In this document: piece by piece, positions 12,490 through 22,844 of the stretch
Layout of the letters: each line of letters begins with the position of its first letter
Numbering within the stretch: position 1 is the first letter of the stretch
Assembly (NCBI GenBank): GCA_010405405.1
Contig: MU004240.1
Span: 1,084,882-1,148,881, forward strand
Origin: Microthyrium microscopicum
Taxonomy: Eukaryota > Ascomycota > Dothideomycetes > Microthyriales > Microthyriaceae
Reading direction: 5' to 3'
Length of the DNA stretch: 64,000 nt
Translations under genes and position numbers: made by a program
The notes under the pieces: generated by a model
Database searches by the model: none
Told to the model about the DNA's origin: nothing
The model's input: only the letters and a program-made list of their open reading frames with translations

Positions 12490-13024
12490 TCAAGAAGATG
12501 GTCCACTCGGCTGTGCTGGCTTATACTTTGGCACTCGCTCATAAGCATTCGGACTAGGTTTTCTCGCTCTACCATCTCCGTCCTTATCCTCATCATGTTT
12601 GTGATTATGCCGCCGCTTCGCTCTCGATCTTTTCGCTCCGCCCGCGGGACGCGCTCGACTATTGTCTGGCTCCGAGTCTAAGTTACTATCCGAATCACTG
12701 CTGTCCGAATCATCGCCTGATGACTCGCCGGCCGCATGTGGTTTGTGGTATATGCAGCATACTATAGTGGCTGCTGTTAGCACAATTGCCCATGTAAGTG
12801 GTTCCCTGCATCTTACCTTTTGATGATTTTTTGCCCATTCCTTCATTGTCTACTACATCTTCCGCCCATTGTATATGACGTGTTGTGGCTCCCTCTGCTC
12901 GCAGCACAAGGATTGGCCGGGTCTGTTGAGGTTGGGTTTCTGTATGAGTTTGGGTGGTAGTGGCAGTAGTGCCGGGCCTTGTTCGTATAGGTAATGCCTG
13001 ACGGGCAGACTGGGAGGTTGCCAT
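12490..13024 (-). CDS. YPI1: PP1 regulatory protein Ypi1 (inhibitor-3 type)
   Basis: Ypi1/inhibitor-3 is a small disordered partner of protein phosphatase 1 (Glc7) that, with Sds22, controls nuclear PP1 and mitosis. Exons are 13024-12817 and 12761-12490, giving 159 aa. The core [20 protein letters not shown] is followed, across the intron, by KVCCIYHKP, with an R-x-I-x-W PP1-docking element of the family. The N-terminus is Thr/Gln-rich. After the core come an acidic Ser/Asp run, a basic [12 protein letters not shown] patch and the conserved [11 protein letters not shown] ending. The frame is intact and the length is normal. It is the third chromosome-segregation or PP1-related gene in a row after SGO1 and DAD2. 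Confidence 0.93.
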
Positions 13025-13301
13025 TGTAATGGTGCAATTTGTAATGTTTGAAAATTTGCTTTGCTTAAGAGCTGGATTGATAAAGGAGGGAACAAAGAAG
13101 TTTGCTGTGACAAGATGCTTTGTCTGAGGAGGAGGCAGGAAATGGGGGGGCGGCGCTTGGCAGATTTACACGTCACGGAAAGTATTATGCCGTAAGGTAG
13201 TGAAACAATGTAGTCAGCTTGAAAGCCAGAAGCGGTGTGAAGGGTGCGAAGCTGACAAGCTGAAGGTGAATATTAGGAAGTTGTAGGAACCTTGGAATAA
13301 T

Positions 13302-13341
13302 GGGGACGATTAGCAAACGAAATCCTGCAACATTCATTTGC
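13302..13341 (+). repeat. Left terminal inverted repeat
   Basis: This is the 40-bp left end of the MITE-like element. Compared with the reverse complement of the right end it differs at four positions, all in the inner part; the outer 15 bp are identical. Confidence 0.75.
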
Positions 13342-13379
13342 AGATCTTCACCTAAGATAGCTAGTAAACGAAATCGAGC

Positions 13380-13412
13380 AGTTGCCGCTAGACCTGAGGT
13401 CTAGCGGCAACT
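13380..13412. repeat. Perfect 15-bp hairpin inside the MITE
   Basis: The arm AGTTGCCGCTAGACC (13380-13394), the loop TGA and the exact reverse-complement arm (13398-13412) form a perfect inverted repeat. It is GC-richer than the rest of the element. Confidence 0.8.
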
Positions 13413-13571
13413 TCTCAAAAACTTCTCCTCGAAAAGGTATAGCGCCTGAATTTATAGCCCCTTATTGGTTGAACTCTTTAGACCTGCTCTGGCTAAATAA
13501 TATATGGAATATTTAAGGTTATATGCTAGAGCTATAAAGGCCTAGTATAGCTCCTTTTGGTTAGCACACGA

Positions 13572-13611
13572 GCAAACAAATGTTGCAGGATTTTGGTTGC
13601 TAATCGTCCCC
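13572..13611 (-). repeat. Right terminal inverted repeat
   Basis: This is the 40-bp right end of the MITE-like element, ending GCTAATCGTCCCC before the flanking AAT. Confidence 0.75.
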
Positions 13612-14170
13612 AATGGTGAAGAATGTTTGGAAGGATCATGTCAGTTCGGGTAGCTTCGGCTCGGCCCGCATTTGCGATGTCATTGTTATGTACTGCCAGA
13701 CTGGTAGTGATGGGGCTGCGTAGGAATGTTATATTCTGGAAGAGACCAATCCTTCGCAATGCTTCCACGAATTATTCTAACAGATATTACATTTCCTAAA
13801 CACAAAGCAAAGAGAAATCGAGCTCAACATGTCTTAGTATACCCCTTGACAGGTCACAGTTGGCAGTCGCTCCCCATGAGTTTGTCTTAGCTGTTCATAC
13901 AGCAGAGTCTACAGTTTACAAAAGCTTAAACATTGGAGATTTCACTCATTTGTCACTGAGGCTCTTTCCAAAGTTTGTCTAAATATCAAACAGTAAATCT
14001 GGCGTAGGAATTTGATCTTCCTCTGTCTAGTAATGCTGCATTTCTTGCTTGCCGCTCAAGCACCCCGCCATCAACATTACGCCACTAGATCTCTCATTTG
14101 TCTTAGCCTGTCGCAACCAACATCCATCGTGTTTCCTACCTATTGAAGGGCCTTTACTTCAAGCGCAATC
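13612..14170. other. Intergenic, upstream of Aim3-like gene
   Basis: No gene is supported here. The short minus-strand frame at 13532-13768 overlaps the element end and has no domain. The right part should carry the promoter of the Aim3-like gene. Confidence 0.4.
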
Positions 14171-15231
14171 ATGGACAGGTTCAAAGGTCTCGCAAAAGGA
14201 GGCTGGCATCCAGAGAAGAATTCTGGTGACGGCAAAGCGGGAATAACAGGACTAGGCATTCGACAGAAAGCATCAAATCTCGGCGACAGCAAAGAGGGAA
14301 TAACAGGACTGGGCATCCGACAAAAAGCTGCAAGTCTTGATGTCCTCCTTGATGTAACCAGAACTAATGATATCAGAAAGGTTTAGTGGGCAAATCCGAC
14401 GATAGGCCAGAATCAACCTATCATTCCGAACCTTACATACGCAAAGATCCGGCACAATTTGCTCCTCCACCAAGAACCAAGACTTATGCTGAAGGCGAAG
14501 GACCAGTCGCACCGCCTCGCACGGCATCTCCCATTGAACCCGAGGTTATTCAAGATGCACCTTCAAGAAGAGCTGGTCCTTTTGTTGCAGATACATCCGG
14601 GATTGATACCTCGAAATACCCAATGCCCCCTCCACGCAATGGCGCAGTTTCATCATCACCTATAACTTCCAAGCCGAAGCCGGGGCTTCCTCCGAGACTG
14701 CCTCCTAGAAATGAAGTATCAACTCCAGATCCATCAGAGGGACAAATGAACCAAGGCGCAATGAGCAGACTTGGCGCAGCTGGAATTTCTGTACCTGCAT
14801 TTGGCATTGGTGGCCTGCGCAGCCCGCCACCGCTTCCATCAAGATCTCCTGGAACCTTTGGAACGTTTGAAAACGATTCAATCCCTGTAGTAGCGTCTCC
14901 AACAACGGGCACAACCTGGGCAGAGAAGCAAGCTGCGCTAAAGACAGCAAACAACTTCAAGAACAATCCGGGTGCTGTTTCGTTGTCTGAAATTCGCACA
15001 GCAGCTTCAACAGCAAAGAACTTCCAAGACAGACATGGAGAGCAAGTATCATATGGTCTACATTCCGCTCAACAAGCGAACCAGAGATACGGCCTCCAAG
15101 AACGCATGGCTGGCTTGTCAATCAATCCCAGCAAGCCACAACCACCACCACCTCCTCCAAAGAAATTTCAAGGAACACCACCTCCTCTTCACTTAAGCAG
15201 CAAACCAAAGCCATCGGCTCCAGCGGTCTGA
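14171..15231 (+). CDS. Proline-rich Aim3-like protein
   Basis: This looks like the filamentous-fungal relative of yeast Aim3, a disordered protein linked to Rvs167 and cortical actin. The start MDRFKGLAKGGWHPEKN is conserved in such proteins, as is a KDPxxFxPPP box (here KDPAQFAPPP). Many PPPR/PPRLPPR stretches look like SH3 ligands, and the C-terminus has a PPPPPPKKFQG run. A region of about 60 residues near the end (EKQAALKTANNFKNNPG...TAASTAKNFQDRHG) is predicted helical. Two exons are needed, roughly 14171-14333 and 14387-15231. The acceptor TTTAG at 14386 is clear, but the only in-phase donor, GTCTTG at 14334, is weak, so the junction is uncertain. Residues ~19-57 are an in-frame duplication of 19 codons. 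No enzyme domain is visible. Confidence 0.7.
14207..14344 (+). repeat. In-frame 57-bp tandem duplication
   Basis: Two 19-codon units follow one another, both carrying GITGLGIRQKA. They differ by a scattering of substitutions, several synonymous (CTA/CTG, ATT/ATC, CAG/CAA), as expected for a duplication kept under protein-level constraint. Outer borders are approximate. Confidence 0.75.
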
Positions 15232-17186
15232 TATTGCACATCATGGTGGATAAAGAGCTATCAATTGACATCTGAAACGCTAGTCTACTGCATTTATCCG
15301 AGGATTTCCGACCCCATATCTCTAACGCAGTTTCCGATGAAATAACCACTGTAATCAGTGACTTTTCCTCAAGGACAAGCTGGCAAAAGAGCAATCTGGA
15401 AGCCCCTACTATACTAGGAAGGATTGGCGTCTAAGGGCTCCGAGCTCACAGGGTCCAGATCGGTATTCTCATAGCTTAAATTGTCCGAGTTAACAAGACA
15501 TCCTAGCAGGTGAAGAGGAGAAATATCAACCAGATGGGACAAGGATCGCAGTAATTCATCGGCAATAATTGTCAACCAAGCACGTGGCTGGACAATCACA
15601 TATCCCGAAATTTCGATTTACGCTCGGGTTCTGGATCTTCCAGAAAGGAGACAAGATGTTCTTTTCTCAAACTCGACATTGAACATCTAATGTCTTGTCA
15701 TGGAGCGATTGTGGACCAAGATTCTTCTAACTCCACCTTATCTAAAACCGATGGAGACTGCAGCACCAATACTTTATACAGCACTTTGCTGCCGAGCGTC
15801 TAAGAGACGATGTGATTTCCAAAGCTACATTCTTGTCATATATTTTCTTCTAGTAAGCTAATAAATGTGGAGGAATGTTAAGCTATCCTAGTGCTGTACC
15901 AGTAGTACCGACGATCAAACCGTTTGACATGATTGTGATTCCGTTTACACCGGCAATTGATGGGAAAATGGGAAAACAACTCTTTTGCTTGGACAATTAC
16001 AACAACTATCCTTATACAATCGACTACGGAGCTCTATTTCCTACAGGATCATGGCGAATATATCGAACGTGATAGGACTACTTGTTATGACGGGTTATCT
16101 CGCATTCAAGTGTGCTTTCTCGGCTTTTCATAAGTCTGGTTAGCGACCAAAGCAGTAGTAGCGAATGCCAGGGTTAGACCATCTACCTTTTTGGCCACGG
16201 ACAAAAGGGTAGGGATTTTGGTAGGGCAGAGCAATTAGAAGATACATCATTGGAGGCGAGAGATAGAATGGCAATATGTCATTCGTAGTAGTACAAAACT
16301 AGACTTATACAGCCTACCCAACCCATTATGGCCATCAAGGTTTTTCTGCGAGTTTTGGAAGAATATCCTTTCTTTACTGATGTCTTTCTACTTTTCATAG
16401 AATCTTTGATCCATTTCCCTTTCCTGAATCCTCTATCGCGGAGCTCGCGCCCAAGCTCTTGAAGGTCCCCCTGTATCTTCACAAACCTGTACGGATAAGG
16501 AACTTGAAAAAGGTGAGATGCGCATCCACCTAAAATGCCATGAAAACTGTGAAATGGTCGTCTTGATGGAGCTCTCGACGTCATTCTAGGCAACCTCGGA
16601 GTTGAGTGTGGGCACACTATCAAGATTGCAGTTGAGTTGCTGCAGAAGCGTGGCGTTTACAGTCCAGACAAGGAAAATTGTCCAAGCTCCTGGGGTCTTC
16701 CACGTCGGCTGCGAGTTGGTCTTGCTCTCTGCAGCAGTTCGGCGATTTTTGTTTGGCTGTTGATTGTTGCTTTGGAGCAAAAACGCATCATAATTTTGAA
16801 CCACCCTCATTTTTCGCCTTGTCTGTTCAACAACTCAACTTTGACAACCTGTTGTGTTGCCTGCTCCTGCTGCTGCAAGAATTACTGGCCTCTGCTAATG
16901 ACGCTTTCCTACTCTAGGTTATCTTTCATCGCTCCTGCTCTGCTTACCTTTTCTTCTAGTCCTGCTCGCGGTTGCTCTTGCCCATTGTCGGAACCGTCCT
17001 TGCCCTCCTGGTCCTGTGCCTCCCTTGCACCTGCTTCACTTTCTAACCTTGTCCTCGCCTTTGAGGTTTGACGACATCAATCAACTCGGCTATCTTCCAG
17101 GCCTCCAACTCCAGCTCCTCTTCCTCCATCTCAGGTCTCACAATTAAACCCTCCTCTTTGTTGTTCGTCATCAGAAGTCGTTCAAT
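15232..17186. other. Long intergenic region before the elongase gene
   Basis: Nearly 2 kb lie here with no firmly supported gene. A doubtful small minus-strand frame at 16279-16584 is listed separately. From about 16830 to 17186 the plus strand is strongly CT-rich, typical of a fungal core promoter and leader, and the open frame 16637-17071 is best read as part of that leader. Confidence 0.4.
16279..16584 (-). CDS. Doubtful small protein with C-terminal membrane segment
   Basis: An uninterrupted frame of 101 codons starts at an ATG (16584) and encodes a basic, Lys/Arg/Ser-rich protein. It ends in a hydrophobic stretch, MAIMGWVGCISLVLYYY, as in tail-anchored proteins. I do not recognise a family. 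Length alone does not exclude chance, and there is no conserved motif, so this may not be a gene. Confidence 0.22.
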   Translation of the reverse strand: MTSRAPSRRPFHSFHGILGGCASHLFQVPYPYRFVKIQGDLQELGRELRDRGFRKGKWIKDSMKSRKTSVKKGYSSKTRRKTLMAIMGWVGCISLVLYYYE

Positions 17187-19753
17187 ATGTCCGCACCCTC
17201 CTTCAGGCTGACCATGCCACCTCGGTCCCTCTTCAACTGGCCGCCAGACCCATATCCTGTCTCTCTGCCGCCGCCCGTCGATGCTCGCACGTTTGCGAGT
17301 CCATTCCCTATCAATGCCGAGCTTTATAATGCCGCTCTTGACTGGAAAGTTCCTGTCACGATTGGAGCTCTCTATGCCAGTACTGCCTTGATTATGAACC
17401 GCATCAATCGCGAACGCAAGAATCAACCATGGGCAATCAGCAAAACCACCGCTTTCCATTACTTCGTATTGGCTCATAACATCTTCTTGGCTATATTCTC
17501 TGCCTTGACATTCATTGGAATGATTCGCGCTTTGGCTCATTCATGGCCTGGTCGTCGTGACCTTCCTTTCCTTGGGAAGCTCTGGCCTGGTCTTCGAACT
17601 CAATACGGTCTTGCTGGTGCAGCTGATGCTCTATGCAAACTCCACGGTCCGCGTAACATTGGAGACGCTGTGTACTACAACTCAACAATGCATCAATGGA
17701 GCACCACTAGTCGCGTTACCAAACTCACTGGAAGTCATGAGCCAAACCCAGCTGATGTTGGTCGATTATGGAATGAAGGACTGGCCTTTTGGGGCTGGTG
17801 GTTCTATCTTTCAAAGTTCTATGAAGTTTTGGACACCTTCATTATCCTCGCCAAAGGCAAACGAAGCTCGACTCTGCAGACATACCATCATACTGGTGCT
17901 ATGGCTTGCATGTGGGCAGGAATTCGATACATGTCTCCTCCTATCTGGATGTTTGCTTTTATTAATTCCGGCATTCACACCCTCATGGTAGGTTTCTTCT
18001 GACTGGATGACTTCATAAGCTAATAGGACGATAGTACTCTTACTACACATTGTCTGCCCTCAGAATTCGAGTACCACAAGGCATTAAACGGACCTTGACT
18101 ACCATGCAAATCACCCAGTTCTTGGTCGGAATAACGTTCGCGACTCTACACCTCTTTGTCGAATACTCTGTTCCAGTACCAACACAATATTACATCTCCA
18201 AGACTGTTAGCTCCGCAGCCCATGTGGCAGCTTCAGCAGTGTCTGCAGCAGCGTCCAGAGCACCCGAAGTTGCTGCAGCAGCGGCACCAAGCATTGGAGC
18301 GTTCCTCAAGAAGCTTTTGCTCCGCGCTGCTGGTGAAGAGGGAATGGCCCAAAAAGTACAAGCACCCCCTGGTCCAGAACCTGGTTGGATCCCTGTTTCC
18401 AACGCGACCCAGGCTGCAAAGTCTGAACAAGAGACCAGATGGCGAACTCAGTATAAATATGTTCCATGCATTGACACTGAAGGACAAGCATTTGCAATTT
18501 GGTTGAACGTGTTCTATCTTGCCCCATTGACGTAAGTTGAATTATATTGTACATTGGGCACTGCTGATTGTTGTAGGCTTCTATTTGTGCGATTCTTCAT
18601 CCGATCATACTCTCGACGAACTGCGCCTAGCAACAAGAACCCAAAGACAGCACAGCGAATCTATAAAGCCGCCGAAGATGCTGCTCATGGCACCAATCGG
18701 GAGGTTGACAAACTCGGCAAAGAAGCGGAACAAGCGGCAGGAGACCTTGCACAAAACATTTCCAACAAACTACAAGGAAGTCAAACTGGAGCTGGATCTC
18801 AAAGGCGTGTGTCCGCACAAATTGAACGGATTGCCAAGGAATTTGAAAAGGGTGAGAAAAGTGATAAGAATGAAGATCAAGCAGATGAGCCAACACCGGA
18901 ACGACCAGTGAGCAGCCGGAGCAACCACAGCAGTGACTCTTTGAAGGGTGGACAGATCCGGAAGAAGCCAAGTGCCGAGCACATTAGGTTAAGACAAAAG
19001 TTTGAGGAAGGTGCAAATGCCATTGGACGGTCCGTAGATACTTTCCTAGGGGAGGCTGCGTCGAAAACTAAGAAAGAAACAGAACGCCTCAACTTGTCGC
19101 CGTGTGCTGAGGATGAGGAGGCGGAACGTGTGAAGCTGGAGAGACTGGAGAAGGAAGCGGAAGAGAAGGTAAGAGACGTTCGAGAGGCGGTTGGTGGTCA
19201 GGCGTCAAGAGCTGCGGAAAGTATTGAAGGTTTGAAGGATGGTGCTGTGGAACAGGTTTCGAAGCTGGGCAATTCTTTATACACGGACGATGGGGAGTTC
19301 TCGTTGGTCAATGTCAAGGCATGGGGTGACAAGAAGGATGGAAGTGATGCAAAAGATACTCAAGATTCCGAGGAACAGAAAGAGTCGGAAAGTGGACAGG
19401 AATCGCAAAAGGACGGGGATACAAAGTCATCTGAAGCATCTTCGCCTTTTGATGAAGATACAAGCAACGCGGACGACTCGAGAAAATCCCGCTCCGAAGT
19501 CTCTGTTCATGAACAGAAACCAGATCTCTCTGCCCCAGACGAGCCACGCAGCACAACACCTTCGCCAGATTCGTCGAGCCCCAAGAAGCAATCCCCGTCA
19601 CGAAAGTCGAAGATTCCCCAGCCAAAGAACAAGCGATCGGCTTCACCGATCAAGAAGGTACTCACACCAGCCACTACGACGGCTTCAGTTGCGGCCCACT
19701 CGGGTGCGGCTATTGTGGACAAGAAAGAAGCTGATGGAAGCACTGGTAATTGA
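17187..19753 (+). CDS. ELO-family fatty acid elongase, long form
   Basis: ELO proteins are ER membrane condensing enzymes that extend acyl-CoA using malonyl-CoA. Exons are 17187-17987, 18035-18531 and 18577-19753, giving 824 aa. The multi-spanning ELO region covers about residues 50-480. It includes KFYEVLDTFIILAKGK, the active-site box QTYHH at about 231-235, and INSGIHTLM joined across intron 1 to YSYYTLSAL. The usual box is HxxHH; here the first His is Gln, a variant known from fungal and algal polyunsaturated-type elongases. An unusual Ala/Pro-rich insert (about 330-400) lies between two membrane segments. After the last membrane segment (LLFVRFFIRSY) comes a ~370-residue hydrophilic, Glu/Lys/Ser-rich, partly coiled-coil tail, far longer than the ~300 aa of classical ELOs. 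All junctions are clean. Chain-length specificity cannot be inferred. Confidence 0.88.
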
Positions 19754-20587
19754 GTCACACAAGCCTTTTCCATGTTCACTTTGACGAAGCCCAAGAATTG
19801 AAGCATATGTACAATTTTCGTTTAGCGTTGCTGTTTCGGCGGCAGGCAAAATCAAAGTCCGTGTCATTCACTGTTGCACTTTTATATTATTAGTCCTTTT
19901 GAACAGCAAATTCCCAAATCACTTGCACTTCTCCCCTTCCCTAGTGACTAAGACTTGACATCAAAAACTTCGCATTATCATAGCTAACCAAACAAATTAT
20001 GTGTAGATCTGGGACATACTTCGCTGGCGCAACTGTCTCTGAAGAGACTACAGAGCAGGACAAGGCCAGGATTAGATGCTCTCCGTAACGATATCGAAGT
20101 TGCTGGCTGTTATGACCTTGAGAAGCACGAAGACGAGAATTACGGAGGACACGTTCAGGATATGCCATCCTGGTCACTTTTGTAGAAACCAGTCAATGTT
20201 GCTTTACTGATCATCCGACTCTCTTCGAAAGCTTGGGACCGATTCAGATATAGAACGCCAACAAGGCTGAACGCAAGGCTGAACTCCACTACGAGCTGAT
20301 CGTCTACCACACAATTAGAGCTCTTTAGTAAACCACCAAGTCTGGTACATGAGCACAATAATTACCCCATCTTTCCATACCACTATCAATTGGCTCAACG
20401 TTCCGATATCTAACATGATGGTACTCTATTGCTCACTGGAGCTGAGCTCTTTCCAGATGCAAAACTTCTTCGCCCCAAGTCCGCCATCATCTATTCAGCT
20501 CCTTCTCGTACCTGATATTCCTAAACGTGCATCTATCGCCTCATCAAACACCGTCATCAAGCATCATTGGGGCTTCAACCCACCATC
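19754..20587. other. Intergenic between elongase and cytochrome b561-like gene
   Basis: Nothing coding is supported. The open frame 20349-20648 is in the wrong frame for the downstream gene and shows no domain. The promoter of the downstream gene must lie here. Confidence 0.4.
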
Positions 20588-21516
20588 ATGGGTCTTACCT
20601 ATCGTAACCATGATGAAGTCACTGCCCACGTCCACGGCATACTCCTAAGCATCGCCTTCTGCGCCATCTTCCCCATCGGCGCCCTAATCCATTCCATCTT
20701 CAAGAACAGCAACCTATGGATCGCCCACGCCATCACCCAAACCTGCGGCCTCATCTTTGCCATCACCGGCCTCGTCTTTGGCTTCGAAATGGTCTACAGC
20801 TTCGTTCGTCTTGCCTCTTTACCTTTACCTCTTTCAAACCAATCCATCTAACCAACTTTAAACAGGAAAAAATGCCATATCACCACGGTGTCCTCGGTCT
20901 CATCATCGTGGCGACTCTCTGCGCCATGCCATTCATCGCCATCATGCACCGTCGTCTCATCGCCGTTCACCCACACCTACCCTACTTTGGCTGGATCCAC
21001 CGCACACTCTCGCTCATCTGCATGTTCGGCGGCATCATCAACGGCGCCTACGGTCTCAAATACAGCTCTGCCCCACGCAGTCAAAAAATCGCCTACGGTC
21101 TCCTCGCTGGCATCTGCTACGGGCTCTGGTTCGGTGCGCGCATCTACCAGTTCGTTGTGCAAGGCGAACAAAGCATCAGCACTCGCTGGTGGGGCTGGAT
21201 GGGCAGACATGGACTGACAGAGTTTGAGCTGTCGGAAGAGACGAGAGGTCGTGCGTATGTTGAACGGCCGGGTGTTGAGATTAGGCAGATGAGTGCGGCG
21301 GTGGAGGCGAGAGTGGAGGAGGAAAGGTGGGTGAGGCGGTTGACGGGGGCGAGTGCGGGTAGTATGGGGACGGGGAAGGATAGTAGGGGGAATAGTCGGA
21401 AGGGTAGTGCTGGGGAGGGGGATGGGGAGATGTGTATTGGGCCTGCTATACCGTGTCCGGTTGGAGGTTGGCGGGAAAGGCCTAGGAGCGGGACGCGTCA
21501 TGTTGCAAGTTCGTAG
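20588..21516 (+). CDS. Cytochrome b561-type membrane protein
   Basis: Cytochrome b561 proteins move electrons across membranes through two haems held by four histidines. Exons are about 20588-20803 and 20866-21516, giving 288 aa. The protein has about five hydrophobic spans. Candidate haem histidines lie in AHVHGILLS, LWIAHAITQ, YHHGVLGLI and GWIHRTLSL, in the order expected for the fold. The acceptor AACAG at 20865 is clear; the donor GTTCGT at 20804 is a weaker guess. A hydrophilic, Gly/Ser/Arg-rich tail of about 100 residues follows the last span. No N-terminal DOMON domain is seen, although filamentous fungi often fuse one, so this may be a b561-only member or an upstream exon may be missed. 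The start is the ATG nearest the first membrane span. Confidence 0.75.
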
Positions 21517-22844
21517 TCAGTGAATAGGGAGGGATAATGGTTTATGATTGTGTAAAAGCTTGCACTGGTTGGGGTAGATGTGTCTGTATTTGTGTTTGAT
21601 TGTGGCAGAGTCGAAGTTTGTCTTTCAGAAGCTCGATATATTTCAATGATCACTGATAATCAGAGCTTAACTCCCAGTAATCACCAAAGTTAGTTGAACA
21701 GTTACGTTGTTCAATCCAGCCGAGTGACTGCTTCATACCTGCCATGCGGCATGGAATCTGATTCTCTTGATAGCCGTGGGCAGCTTTCTAAAGTCTTGTC
21801 CGTAGTGATCAAGCCGTTGCTTGTTGCTAGAAGTATATCTTGTTTTCTAGTAATTGTAATTCCATGAGGGAACCGGATTTTTGATAGCTAGAATGAACAG
21901 CCAAAATTGATGCTGTATCACTCATTTGAGAGAGACTACCTTGAATATCTAATTTGGAGAAGTAAGCTCTTGCTTTGTTGTTGACTCTTGAAGAGATCAT
22001 GTAGTTAGCTGGAATCAAGCTGGGGCACAATTGAGCAAAGCTCATATTATAAGGAGAGTTGGATTAGATATCTTGAAGTTTGTATGGACATTACAGTACT
22101 AGAAAAATTAGGAAGTGTGGAATGCTCAGCTTACATGACTTTTATTTCTCTGGCAAGAAATTAAGGCGGGATCGGGGGTGGCTATTTGCTATATATATAC
22201 ACCAACATCTGAATATTCTTTCGTACTAACAAAGCAGGTTGCCCCATGTAGTCGAGGTTGAGATCCAATTCTTGTGAGCTCCTTGGTCAGCATGGGGCGA
22301 AAATAACAAACATAATGGAGTAGAAAAAACATTACCTGGTTACTCACCACACTTAATTGTGGATGACTAACACAGAACACTGCTCCTTCCCCCGGAAAAA
22401 GCCGTAGGAGGCTTTCATTACACCCCTCGAGTTCCTTTACAGTGAATTCGGGGTGTATTTTTTGTCACTCAAAGGTATCGTGTTCGATTTCGGTAGAGTT
22501 CAGAATTTGAACAATCGGATTTTTGTTCTCTTTTGGTGTTAACTGAAAGAGATAAGCTATAGGCTTCCTTCTTATTTTTTTAAGCATTTAATATTGTTTT
22601 AAATGGCTGTTGTTGTGAAATTTCCCAATGTTGTTGTTGATTGTTGTTACCCTCCTCAGCCTTGTTCAGCCTTGCGTCCAATAAATCCAATTTTATGATT
22701 GGCTCCCATTCAAGTCCGTGCATATCTTGAATTTTCGTGGGCTTCAATGTTCTTCTAGTGCTGGCTTGCGCGAGCTTCATCACGCAAGTATTAATTCGAT
22801 CTCATCGGTTTTAAGCTGCACCCTTCGAATCTGATTTTGCGATC
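21517..22844. other. Intergenic between b561-like gene and PUS7
   Basis: No gene is supported in these 1.3 kb. The minus-strand frames at 21827-22045, 22189-22380 and 22580-22783 are short and without motifs. An imperfect hairpin pairs TACACCCC (22419-22426) with GGGGTGTA (22450-22457) and may be a transcript-end structure. The last 300 bp contain the PUS7 promoter. Confidence 0.4.

Larger units (their letters stand above)
13302..13611. mobile_element. MITE-like inverted-repeat element, 310 bp
   Basis: The two ends, 13302-13341 and 13572-13611, are 40-bp inverted repeats that match at 36 positions and begin GGGGACGATTAGCAA. Each end abuts the trinucleotide AAT, a possible 3-bp target duplication. 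The inside is AT-rich and has no open frame, so it would be a non-autonomous DNA transposon. A 14-bp word TAGYAAACGAAATC occurs in the left end (13311) and again at 13362. A perfect 15-bp hairpin lies at 13380-13412. A 3-bp target site and GGG ends would suit a PIF/Harbinger-like family, but the duplication is too short to prove this. Confidence 0.72.

Noticed and set aside
16637-17071. 144-codon Ser/Cys/Leu-rich plus-strand frame
   Set aside because: It lies in the CT-rich leader before the elongase start; its hydrophobic look follows from the base bias.
22419-22457. Inverted repeat TACACCCC...GGGGTGTA as a second mobile element
   Set aside because: The arms match perfectly for only 8 bp and there are no flanking duplications; it is kept only as a possible transcript-end hairpin.
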